From contig DATKYV010000186.1 in the NCBI GenBank assembly GCA_035528275.1, forward strand, positions 1-16,356: DNA of 16,356 bases, written 5' to 3'. A program made the position numbers and the translations under genes. Numbering within the stretch: the stretch's first letter is position 1; each line of letters starts with the position of its first letter. The notes beneath the pieces were generated by a model. It saw only the letters and a program-made list of their open reading frames with translations. It had not been told where the DNA came from and did no database searches. This document shows positions 1-6,937 of the stretch, one piece after another. This DNA is from DATKYV01 sp035528275. GTDB lineage: Bacteria; Acidobacteriota; Terriglobia; UBA7540.

Positions 1-2105
1 CCCTGCTGGACGTGGCCCGCGCCGGACGTGATTTCCGTCTGCTTTTCTCCAAGACGCCCTTTACGCGCCTGGACAGCCTCGCCCGCGGCCTCGCGGACTT
101 CCGCAGCCTGGTGTCGGCCCTGGACGGCAAGATTCTGCCGGATGGTTCTGTGGATTCCTCTGCCAGTCCGGAACTGGCGCGCATTCGCCGCCTGATCGAA
201 CTCCGGCGCCAAGAGGTGCAAACGACGCTCGAAAAGCTCATGCGCCGCCTGGGGGCCGACAAGGTGCTTCAGGACAGCGTAGTGACCATCCGCAACGAGC
301 GCTTCGTCATCCCCGTCCGCGCGGAGGAAAAACGGCGCGTTCCCGGCGTGGTGCACGGGACAAGCTCTTCGGGCGCCACCGTCTATCTCGAGCCGCTGGA
401 GACCTTGCCGCTCAATAACGAGCTGGTGGAGCTGCAGGACCGGGAATTCGCCGAGGTCCAGAGAATTCTGGGGGAGTTCAGCGCCCGCCTCCGCGAGCAA
501 CGCCAGGAGCTCGAAACGGCGGCGGACATCCTGAGCGAAATCGACCTGGCATTCGCCAAGGCGGAATTCGCCCGGCAATACGACTGCTGCCTGCCGCGGT
601 TCGCAGAGGGACGCGAACTTCTTCTCAAGGACGCGCGCCACCCGCTCCTCGAAAGGGCTCTGCGCGGGCAGAAGCGGAAATCCGTTCCCGTAACCTTGGA
701 GCTGGCGCCGCCCAAAACGCTGATGGTCATCAGCGGTCCGAACGCCGGCGGGAAGACGGTGACGCTCAAGACGCTGGGGATCGCGGTGCTCATGGCGCAG
801 GCGGGATTGCCCGTCGCCGCCGCGGAGGCGCGCCTGCCTTTGTTCGGGCGCGTGCTGGCGGATATCGGCGACCAGCAGTCGATTGAAGCGAACCTCAGCA
901 CCTTCTCCGCGCATGTGAAAAACATCCAGAACATGGCGGAGGTGACAGGAGGCGAGGACCTTGTTCTGCTGGATGAGCTCGGCGCGAGCACCGAGCCCAG
1001 CGAAGGCGCGGCGCTGGCCGTGGCGATTCTCGAGCACTTTCGCGAACGGGCGGCAATGACTTTCGTGACCACGCATCATTCGCGCTTGAAGGCCTATGCT
1101 GCCGAAACCTCCGCGGCCGTGAACGCCGCCATGGAGTTCGACGAGGCCACCCTTCAGCCCACTTACCGGCTATTAATCGGCTTGCCGGGAAAATCCAGCG
1201 CCCTGGATATCGCCGCGCGTCTGGGTCTTGCGCCCTCGATTGTCAATAAGGGGCGTGCCCTGCTTCATCCCGCGGACGCGGAGGCGGCAACGCTGGTGGG
1301 GAGGCTTCACGAGCAGCGGGCGGAGTTGGAGCGCGAGCTCGCGCGGCTCGACGAGCGGGGCAGGGAACTGGACGCGCGGCGACAGGCTTTGGAGAAGGAA
1401 TTCGAACGGGATCGCCGGGCCAAGTTGCGCGAATTGGACGCCCGGCTCGACGAGACTCTCCGCCAGCACGCCCAGCGGTGGGAAGAGACGCTGAAAGGAC
1501 TCATTGCCCAGACGGAGGCGACCAAGGCGAGGAAGAAACTCGAGCGGAAAGCCCGGGCGCTGGAGGAGGATACTCGCGAAGAGTGGAACGCGCAGGTGCT
1601 GGAAACCATCGGGGCTCCGCCGAAGGAAGACGAGGTGGCGCAGGGTGCCACGCCCGCGGCGGGGGACCGGGTGCGCGTGAGGGGCTTTACGACCCCGGGG
1701 ACCGTTATCGCTCTGGTGGGCGGGGATCAGCTTGAAGTGGAGGTGGGGCGGTTGCGCATGCGGGCGCGGAAAGAGGAGGTCCAGGTCCTTCTCCCGGCCC
1801 CGGCCGCCCGCTTTGAGGCACCTGCCGCTGAAGTGCGGCCCGGCAAAGCCCCTGCTGAGGCGCCGGCGGAAATCAACGTCATCGGAAACTCGGCGGAGGA
1901 GGCTCGCGAGCGCGTGGACAAGTTTCTGGACGAGGCTTTCATGGCGGGACGCTTCCGGCTGCGGATCGTGCACGGCCACGGCAAAGGCATTCTGAAGCGG
2001 ACGCTCCGCGAGATGTTCGCTTCACATCCGCACGTTGAGAAGTTCTATCCCGCCCCACCTCAAGAAGGCGGCGGGGGAGCGACAATTGTGGAACTCAGGA
2101 ATTGA
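1..2105 (+). CDS. mutS2: MutS2-family ATPase with C-terminal Smr domain, 5'-truncated by the window edge
   Basis: MutS2 proteins are DNA-binding ATPases related to MutS. They act on branched DNA or stalled, collided ribosomes rather than in mismatch repair. The frame is open to the left edge (Leu-Leu-Asp precede the GTG at 12), so that GTG is not the true start; about 80-90 residues are probably missing compared with the usual ~780. Numbering from the GTG: core/clamp region to ~230, Walker A GPNAGGKTV at 242-250, Walker B LVLLDELG near 317-324, THH switch at 354-356, a charged coiled coil at ~425-540, a KOW-like linker around 555-590, and an Smr domain at ~619-695 with the HGHGKG motif. The Smr LDLR motif is replaced by INVI. 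The gene ends with TGA at 2103-2105 and converges on the minus-strand response regulator 65 nt away. Family assignment is secure; retention of nuclease activity is doubtful. Confidence 0.95.
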   Translation, partial: LLDVARAGRDFRLLFSKTPFTRLDSLARGLADFRSLVSALDGKILPDGSVDSSASPELARIRRLIELRRQEVQTTLEKLMRRLGADKVLQDSVVTIRNERFVIPVRAEEKRRVPGVVHGTSSSGATVYLEPLETLPLNNELVELQDREFAEVQRILGEFSARLREQRQELETAADILSEIDLAFAKAEFARQYDCCLPRFAEGRELLLKDARHPLLERALRGQKRKSVPVTLELAPPKTLMVISGPNAGGKTVTLKTLGIAVLMAQAGLPVAAAEARLPLFGRVLADIGDQQSIEANLSTFSAHVKNIQNMAEVTGGEDLVLLDELGASTEPSEGAALAVAILEHFRERAAMTFVTTHHSRLKAYAAETSAAVNAAMEFDEATLQPTYRLLIGLPGKSSALDIAARLGLAPSIVNKGRALLHPADAEAATLVGRLHEQRAELERELARLDERGRELDARRQALEKEFERDRRAKLRELDARLDETLRQHAQRWEETLKGLIAQTEATKARKKLERKARALEEDTREEWNAQVLETIGAPPKEDEVAQGATPAAGDRVRVRGFTTPGTVIALVGGDQLEVEVGRLRMRARKEEVQVLLPAPAARFEAPAAEVRPGKAPAEAPAEINVIGNSAEEARERVDKFLDEAFMAGRFRLRIVHGHGKGILKRTLREMFASHPHVEKFYPAPPQEGGGGATIVELRN

Positions 2106-2117
2106 GGGTTGGGTTTC

Positions 2118-2176
2118 CGGTAGGATGGGTTTTCTTGCCGACTTCGTTCCCCAGCCGCCCCCGCAGAGTCCTACCG
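2118..2176. other. Inverted repeat between convergent mutS2 and response regulator
   Basis: CGGTAGGA (2118-2125) and its perfect complement TCCTACCG (2169-2176) flank 43 nt in the convergent intergenic space. The second arm covers the regulator's stop codon. The loop is long and no clear T-run follows, so this is at best a weak terminator and may be chance. Confidence 0.25.
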
Positions 2177-2725
2177 CCGGGCCTTCTGTGCCGTGGTGCG
2201 CGACCGCAGGCAGTTTCGGACCACGCCGAGCAACTCTTCCGATTTGACGGGCTTGTTCAGGTACTCCACCGCCCCGGCATTCATGGCGGCGAGATAGCTG
2301 TCCACCTCGCCGTAAGCCGTGAGGATGACCACCGGGACCGAGCTGCCGGCACGGCGGAGGCTTTCCAGAATGCTCACCCCGTCACCGTCCGGCAGTCTGA
2401 GATCGCTGATAATCACATCGAAGGAGCTCTCGCGCAGGGTCTGCTCGGCTTCGGCAGCCTTCGAGGCCGTTGTTACATGGAACTTCTCGTCAGTTAGGAT
2501 CCGGCTCAACACCCGTAGGAAATAAGGGTCGTCGTCGACCAATAGGATTCGAGTTGGGGTTTCTCCTGGCATGACATCCATCGCTTCCGGGTGAATCCTT
2601 CCCGGCAAGTCATCGGCGTTCGGAGTCGCCTGCCTGGGAAAAACCTCGCGCGTCCAGGAAAAGCGACACCGGTCATCAAAGCACGTCGGGCACCATTCCG
2701 GCTGGTTCCCATGCCCCACATACAT
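2171..2725 (-). CDS. Receiver-only response regulator with cysteine-bearing N-terminal extension
   Basis: This is a CheY-like receiver protein of 184 aa from the ATG at 2725. Visible elements are the acidic pocket DDD at ~64-66, phospho-acceptor Asp108 in VIISDLRLPDGDG, Thr136 and Lys158 in NKPVK. No output domain follows. I chose ATG 2725 because GAGG lies 5 nt upstream; GTG 2731 and internal ATGs at 2581 and 2572 are alternatives. If 2725 is right, about 57 residues precede the receiver, including WCPTCFDDRC (Cys12, Cys15, Cys20), a possible metal- or redox-binding knot. If 2581 is used, the protein is a plain ~136-aa receiver. It lies 113 nt downstream of a stand-alone Fis-type HTH gene on the same strand. 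Together they could be a split version of RegA/PrrA-like or NtrC-like regulators, in which receiver and Fis HTH are normally fused. The receiver is certain; the extension and the partnership are inference. Confidence 0.88.
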   Translation of the reverse strand: MYVGHGNQPEWCPTCFDDRCRFSWTREVFPRQATPNADDLPGRIHPEAMDVMPGETPTRILLVDDDPYFLRVLSRILTDEKFHVTTASKAAEAEQTLRESSFDVIISDLRLPDGDGVSILESLRRAGSSVPVVILTAYGEVDSYLAAMNAGAVEYLNKPVKSEELLGVVRNCLRSRTTAQKARR

Positions 2726-2795
2726 TTCCACCTCACAGGGCCGGGAACAAATGGAAATGATTGTCGGCGGGACAAAAAGGGCGAGGGACGGCCCA

Positions 2796-2819
2796 GCGCT
2801 CGCTGAAGAGCGAAGGCGC
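2796..2819 (-). other. Hairpin in the Fis-like / response regulator intergenic leader
   Basis: TCGCT-(4-nt loop)-AGCGA forms a perfect 5-bp stem (2800-2813). It is extended outward by GCGC/GCGC (2796-2799 and 2816-2819) across a 2-nt bulge. It lies between the stop of the Fis-like gene and the regulator start. No T-run follows directly on the minus strand (a short TTTTT occurs about 20 nt later), so mRNA processing or partial attenuation is as likely as termination. Confidence 0.35.
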
Positions 2820-2838
2820 CCTGGGTCAATGCGATCGA

Positions 2839-3135
2839 TTAGGCCGCGATGGACGCGGAGCTCGAGCCTTCCTTCTTGCCCAAGCGACGCCGGATAGTCC
2901 GCGGATTGATTTGAAGCAATTGAGCGGCCCGCAGACGATTGCTCCGCGTGTACTGCAACACGGTGCGAATAACCGTATCGTTGATCTCACGCATGGGAGT
3001 GCCGAGGGCGAAGGTCAGTGTAAACGTCGGCTGCATTTCCACCGGGGTCTCTCCTTTGATGGGGGTTACGATTTTGTGATGGGAAGCAAGCTCCCGGGCT
3101 TCCGCCGGCCCCCGCGATGGAGCATAGGATTTCAT
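2839..3135 (-). CDS. Stand-alone Fis-type helix-turn-helix DNA-binding protein (98 aa)
   Basis: This small DNA-binding protein has a C-terminal half that closely follows the Fis/NtrC HTH pattern: an acidic/hydrophobic dimer helix (MREINDTVIRTVLQYTR, ~48-64) and then the HTH around NRLRAAQLLQINPRTIRRRL (~67-86). The stretch QYTRSNRLRAAQ strongly resembles E. coli Fis. The start is ATG 3135, set by a strong AGAGGAGG Shine-Dalgarno six nt upstream; the frame is open further upstream but lacks an equally good site. The N-terminal ~40 residues (ending near EMQPTFTLTF) do not match a domain I recognise and may be a dimerisation strand. It lies upstream of the receiver-only regulator and is divergent from resB. 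Possible roles are a nucleoid-associated or enhancer-binding factor, or the detached output domain of the neighbouring receiver. Confidence 0.85.
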   Translation of the reverse strand: MKSYAPSRGPAEARELASHHKIVTPIKGETPVEMQPTFTLTFALGTPMREINDTVIRTVLQYTRSNRLRAAQLLQINPRTIRRRLGKKEGSSSASIAA

Positions 3136-3488
3136 TTTTGGCCTCCTCTTTCGTTGAACCAAACTAGCCGCCCTTTTGTCTGCATTTTGAGTTCCCAGCG
3201 GCCAAAACCGGATTCTGTTGATAAGAAGAGGGTAAGCGTGTCCGGTTCGACTCTTGATGGAGGATAGGTTGAGTTTCAGCGCGCATAACCATGCGCCTTT
3301 TGCCCCATTCTTCCGGCCCGCCATGGCTGCCTATTGGCCGAGAATTCCGCTGGCTGTGACTTTTCCAATTTATTTTCAATAGGTTACGAGGAACGGACAT
3401 ATTTGCCGACCTGGCATTCCAGATGCGAAACCAATGGTCTGGGCACGGCCGACCCTCAGGGTGGCCGGGAGAAGCAGGAGCGGAGTTA
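3136..3488. other. Divergent intergenic region between the Fis-like gene and resB
   Basis: These ~350 nt carry the minus-strand leader of the Fis-like gene and the plus-strand leader of resB. I see no convincing gene. The open frames here lack good ribosome sites or are extensions of the two flanking genes. An AT-rich patch at 3360-3382 is a plausible promoter area, but no clear sigma-70 hexamer pair stands out. A sigma-54-like match at 3412-3427 is listed separately. Confidence 0.6.
3412..3427 (+). promoter_or_regulatory. Candidate sigma-54 (-24/-12) promoter upstream of resB
   Basis: TGGCATTCCAGATGCG keeps the invariant GG and GC of a -24/-12 element at the correct 12-nt offset and matches TGGCA and TGC of the consensus. 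Predicted transcription would start near 3438, about 50 nt before the resB ATG. A sigma-54 activator is encoded in the same window (9829-11316). A similar match occurs by chance inside the resB coding sequence, so the support is modest. Confidence 0.3.
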
Positions 3489-4937
3489 ATGGTCAATCGG
3501 CAATCGTCATTCGACAAATTTCTGCAATTCTTCAGTTCTCTAAAGTGCGGGCTGACGCTTCTTGGGCTGCTGGGTGTTGCGGTGATTCTGGGGACCGTAA
3601 TCCTTCAACGACCCATGGCGCGCGAAGGACAGATCGAGCAGATTTATGCCCCGCAGACGATCCGGCTTCTCGACTTTTTCGGCTTCTTTGACGTGTTCCA
3701 CGCCTGGTGGTTCATCCTCCTGTTGGGCCTCCTTGGGGCCACCATCGCGCTGGCATCTCTGGAGCGCTTTCCTCAGGCTTGGCGATACTTCTCACGCCCT
3801 CACGTGCTGGCCGACGAGTGGTTCGTGCGCAACCTTCCCATAGTTCGGGAAATCCCTCTGCGCAGTCAGAAAGCACAAGAAGCCCTCCCCGCGGCGGCGC
3901 GGGAATTCCAAAGACAGGGCTTTCGGGCACGCCGCGAATCGCTGGGGAAGGGGACGCTTTACGTCGAAAAGCACCGGGTAGCGCGGCTGGCTCCTTATGT
4001 GGTCCACCTGAGCCTGCTTATTATTTTTGCCGGGGCCATTGTCGACGCCGTGTGGGGCTACCGGGGCTTCATCAGCCTGGGGCCGGGTATGCGAAGCCGG
4101 CAGTTGGAGCCGCTTTCGGCGGACGCGGCGCCGCAGCGTCTGCCATTCACTCTGCGCTGTGACGGGGCGGGGATGGAGAAGTACCCTGACGGCTCGCCGC
4201 GGCAGTACTGGTCGCAATTGGCGGTTGAGGAGAACGGGCGCGAGGTCCTCACCAAGAGGATCTTCGTCAACGAGCCCCTCACTTATAAAGGAATCCGTTT
4301 CTTTCAGGCGAACTATGGGTCGAGTGGAAAACCCTCGAAATTGAAGATCGAGGCGAGCTGGCCCGGCCAGGATCGCCCCTCGGAGACGATCACGCTTCAC
4401 CCCGGTGAGAAGGTCCCGCTGGGTGAGTCCGGCACATTGGTGGAACTGGCCGGATTTGTTCCTGACTTTGTCTTCGAGGGAAATCAGTTGGCGACTCGGT
4501 CCGACGAGCCCAACAATCCGGCGGTGCAGCTCCACTTGACGCAGCCGGACGGGAAGGAGTCTGCGGTTTGGTTCTTCCCCAAATTCCCCCAGATGAATCC
4601 ACCCAACGATTCGGGAATCAATTTCCAGCTCCGTGACGTCGAAATGGGTTACTTCACAGGGCTTCAAGTGGCGAAGCAACCCGGGAACGGATTGATCTGG
4701 GGTGGATGCTTGCTCTTAAGCTGCGGGCTCGTCCTGGCCCTCTACATGGTCCACATTCGTATTTGGGGGGTCGTGGGGAAGGACGCTCAGGGCCGGCCCG
4801 TGCTGCTCCTGGGCGGGCAGCCCAGCAAGTATCGGGAGAGCTTTGAAGTTCGATTCAATAAACTGGCCGATCAGGTCGAAGAAACGCTGGGCTCGATGGA
4901 ACCCGCGATCGCGGGGTTCGAGCGCCTTTCGGCCTAG
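3489..4937 (+). CDS. resB: Cytochrome c biogenesis protein ResB/Ccs1 (system II)
   Basis: ResB/Ccs1 is the larger partner of the system II cytochrome c synthase. It works with CcsA to hold heme and apocytochrome thiols on the outer face of the cytoplasmic membrane. From ATG 3489 (AGGAG eight nt upstream) the protein is 482 aa; an in-frame ATG at 3423 exists but has no better site and adds a non-conserved stretch. Four membrane segments are visible: ~21-39, ~72-91, ~167-187 and ~400-420. A large extracytoplasmic domain lies between TM3 and TM4 (~190-398). His173 in TM3 (PYVVHLSLL) and His422 just after TM4 (YMVHIRIW) fit the conserved histidines of the family. A short cytoplasmic tail follows. 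ccsA begins 24 nt downstream on the same strand, so the two are almost certainly one operon. Confidence 0.93.
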   Translation: MVNRQSSFDKFLQFFSSLKCGLTLLGLLGVAVILGTVILQRPMAREGQIEQIYAPQTIRLLDFFGFFDVFHAWWFILLLGLLGATIALASLERFPQAWRYFSRPHVLADEWFVRNLPIVREIPLRSQKAQEALPAAAREFQRQGFRARRESLGKGTLYVEKHRVARLAPYVVHLSLLIIFAGAIVDAVWGYRGFISLGPGMRSRQLEPLSADAAPQRLPFTLRCDGAGMEKYPDGSPRQYWSQLAVEENGREVLTKRIFVNEPLTYKGIRFFQANYGSSGKPSKLKIEASWPGQDRPSETITLHPGEKVPLGESGTLVELAGFVPDFVFEGNQLATRSDEPNNPAVQLHLTQPDGKESAVWFFPKFPQMNPPNDSGINFQLRDVEMGYFTGLQVAKQPGNGLIWGGCLLLSCGLVLALYMVHIRIWGVVGKDAQGRPVLLLGGQPSKYRESFEVRFNKLADQVEETLGSMEPAIAGFERLSA

Positions 4938-4961
4938 GGGAGAGGAACAAGGGAGTCTGCT

Positions 4962-6383
4962 ATGGCCAAAGCTATTTCCACACACGTTGACGAGCGCCAG
5001 CCCACCACCGTGGGGACCTGGCTGCTGCTGGTAGTCGGTGTCGCGGTCGCTGCCGTGCTGGCGATCTCCGTGCCGCGCCTGGTGGGTGCCGAGGGATGGA
5101 TGACGGGCGAGAAGTTCCTGTATATCGCCTTGATCGGATACCTGGGGGCCTCAGCGCTGTATATCGCCTCCATCCCGGTCCGCCAAGCCTCTTTGATTGC
5201 CGGGGCGGCCGCCCTGGCGCGCGGCGCTTTTCTGACCCACACGACGGGCATCGTGGTCCGCTGGGCCAGTTCCGGTCATGCGCCGTTTTCCAATATTTAT
5301 GAGATGGTGCTGATGTTTTCCTGGGGCGTGGTGGCGTTCCAGATCTTCTCCGAGTGGAAGCTGGGATTGAAGGTTCTGGGAGCGGTCACGCTTCCCGTTG
5401 CCGCCCTCTCACTGATCCTGATGCAGGTCCTTCCGGGGGGGATCCGGCCGCTGGTCCCCGCCTTACAGAGCACCTGGCTGCAAATCCACGTTACCCTGGC
5501 GGTGCTCAGTTACGCCGGGTTCACACTCTCCTTCGCGGCGGGCGTGCTCTACTTCATCAAGGACGGAACGAGCGCGCGGACTTTCCTGAATTGGACCGCA
5601 GGGCTGGTTCTGGGAATCTACGGAGCGATCATAATCACCTCGGTTGACGGTGGGTTCAATCTGACCCTCCCTGCATGGGACGCGACGACCGGGGAGAAAA
5701 TTCTACTGGCTCCCAAGGAGGCCCTGATGGTGCCTCTCTCCGGGTTGGGTTGGCCGTTTGTGGCCGCGGCGGCGCTGGCCGCCACCGCCCTGGCCCTCAG
5801 CCTCCTCGAGACGTTTTCGTCGAGCCGGGGGAGCGAATGGGGCCTGTGGGCGCGCCGGCTTTTCCTGACGATGGTCGCCGTCCAGGTTGTAGCGCTTTTT
5901 CTGCTCGTCCTAAAAGTCAAATCCGGTCCCTACTTTGTCGCCCGCTTCGGACAGAGCTTTGACGTCCATTTCGCCTCCAGCCCGTTCCTGCTGGCGGGGC
6001 TGGTCACGGCTCTGTTCGTTTCATTCGCGTGGCTTGTTCTCAACTGGAAACACGACACTATCGTCGAGCACTTGCCGCACCGCGACACGCTGGACAATCT
6101 GATTTACAAGACCGTGGCCCTTTCCTTCCCACTTCTGACGCTGATGATTATCTCCGGCGCCTACTGGGCAAACCGCACCTGGGGGTCCTACTGGAGTTGG
6201 GATCCCAAGGAAGACTGGGCGCTCATTACCTGGTTGACCTACGCCGGGTACCTCCACATGCGTCTCACCCGTGGGTGGCGGGGTCGGCGTGCCGCGGCCA
6301 TGGCGATCATCGGCTTCGCCATCGTCATGTTCACCTTCTTCGGCGTCACTTACCTGTTGCCGGGCCTGCACGCATACGTGTAG
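4962..6383 (+). CDS. ccsA: Cytochrome c biogenesis protein CcsA/ResC (heme handling protein, system II)
   Basis: This polytopic membrane protein transports or presents heme and, with ResB, ligates it to CxxCH motifs of exported cytochromes. The tryptophan-rich WWD heme motif is clear at ~407-417 (WGSYWSWDPKE). His176 (QIHVTLAVLSYAG) and His432 (YLHMR) fit the conserved flanking histidines, and GHAPFSNIYE near 105-114 is the typical N-terminal core signature. The start is ATG 4962 with GGGAG six nt upstream. At 473 aa it is longer than many CcsA proteins (about 300-400 aa). The extra length sits between the two core halves (~205-360) and includes additional hydrophobic segments, so it may be a fused or expanded membrane module. 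It is the second gene of the resB-ccsA operon and is followed by a strong hairpin terminator. Confidence 0.95.
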   Translation: MAKAISTHVDERQPTTVGTWLLLVVGVAVAAVLAISVPRLVGAEGWMTGEKFLYIALIGYLGASALYIASIPVRQASLIAGAAALARGAFLTHTTGIVVRWASSGHAPFSNIYEMVLMFSWGVVAFQIFSEWKLGLKVLGAVTLPVAALSLILMQVLPGGIRPLVPALQSTWLQIHVTLAVLSYAGFTLSFAAGVLYFIKDGTSARTFLNWTAGLVLGIYGAIIITSVDGGFNLTLPAWDATTGEKILLAPKEALMVPLSGLGWPFVAAAALAATALALSLLETFSSSRGSEWGLWARRLFLTMVAVQVVALFLLVLKVKSGPYFVARFGQSFDVHFASSPFLLAGLVTALFVSFAWLVLNWKHDTIVEHLPHRDTLDNLIYKTVALSFPLLTLMIISGAYWANRTWGSYWSWDPKEDWALITWLTYAGYLHMRLTRGWRGRRAAAMAIIGFAIVMFTFFGVTYLLPGLHAYV

Positions 6384-6414
6384 CAGCAAACGCTGGGCTC
6401 CAAGACCGTCGGGG

Positions 6415-6474
6415 CACGGCAGCCTGCGCCCCGGAGGCTACGGTCCTCGGGGAGCGCCGTGACCTTCGTTTTCC
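6415..6474 (+). terminator. Composite hairpin terminator after resB-ccsA
   Basis: Outer arms CACGGC (6415-6420) and GCCGTG (6456-6461) enclose an inner stem CCCCGGAGG (6429-6437)/CCTCGGGG (6445-6452), which has one bulged base and a 7-nt loop. The T-rich TTCGTTTTCC (6465-6474) follows on the plus strand. It begins 32 nt after the ccsA stop and lies in convergent space before the minus-strand receiver gene. The stability and the T-tract point to intrinsic termination. Confidence 0.6.
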
Positions 6475-6521
6475 TGGCGGGGACGATTCGCGACCTATCC
6501 CGGCTTGCCGCAGAATAGCCC

Positions 6522-6914
6522 TTAAGTCATGATCTCTTTCAGTTTTGCGATGAGGACCTGAGGGTCGTAGATGGGTTTTTCCACGTACCCATCCGCGCCG
6601 GAAGCGGCGAGCAGGCGCTCGCGGTCTCCCTGCATGGCGTGCGCGGTGGCCAGCAATATAGGCAGTTCTTGCCCGTCCGGTCTTCCGCGAATCAGGCGCG
6701 CCAGGTCCAGCCCATCGATCGTGCGGCCATCGTAACGGCAGTCACGCAGGGAGACATCCAGAATCAGCGCATCGACCACGCGGCTGGAGACAAGGCGAAG
6801 GATTTCCTCGACATTCTCCGAGCAGGTCACCTGATAGCCACCGGCGCGCTCCAGGGCCAGCCGGTAAAACTTGGCTACCAGCCTATCGTCTTCGACCACC
6901 AGGATGTGGGCCAT
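6522..6914 (-). CDS. Single-domain response regulator (receiver only) paired with the globin kinase
   Basis: This is a 130-aa CheY-like receiver with acidic pocket Glu8-Asp9-Asp10, phospho-acceptor Asp53 (ALILDVSL), Thr90 and Lys113 (VEKPI). A ~12-residue insertion after the phosphorylation site (RDCRYDGRTIDG, ~57-68) lengthens the beta3-alpha3 loop beyond a standard CheY. There is no output domain, so it probably acts by protein contact or as a phosphorelay intermediate. The start ATG at 6914 is preceded by AAAGGA at very short spacing. It starts 23 nt after the stop of the globin-coupled hybrid kinase and is most likely co-transcribed with it; the kinase's own C-terminal receiver may pass phosphate on via an Hpt protein not seen here. 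Confidence 0.92.
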   Translation of the reverse strand: MAHILVVEDDRLVAKFYRLALERAGGYQVTCSENVEEILRLVSSRVVDALILDVSLRDCRYDGRTIDGLDLARLIRGRPDGQELPILLATAHAMQGDRERLLAASGADGYVEKPIYDPQVLIAKLKEIMT

Positions 6915-6925
6915 TTCCTTTGCAG

Positions 6926-6937
6926 CGGAACGTTCCG
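6926..6937. other. 12-bp perfect palindrome between kinase stop and receiver start
   Basis: CGGAACGTTCCG is self-complementary and fills the space directly after the kinase stop codon (6938-6940) and just before the receiver's ribosome-binding region. In RNA it would form a small 4-bp stem with an ACGT loop. In DNA it could be a dimeric repressor site. Only the symmetry is seen; any function is inference. Confidence 0.35.

Noticed and set aside
1173..1979. Minus-strand 268-aa frame inside mutS2
   Set aside because: Shadow frame with no recognisable domain.
3733..3749. Sigma-54-like match TGGCATCTCTGGAGCG inside resB
   Set aside because: Lies deep in coding sequence with no gene start downstream; shows that such matches arise by chance here and lowers confidence in the others.
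3792..4679. Minus-strand 295-aa frame inside resB
   Set aside because: Shadow frame; resB on the plus strand has clear membrane segments and a ribosome site.
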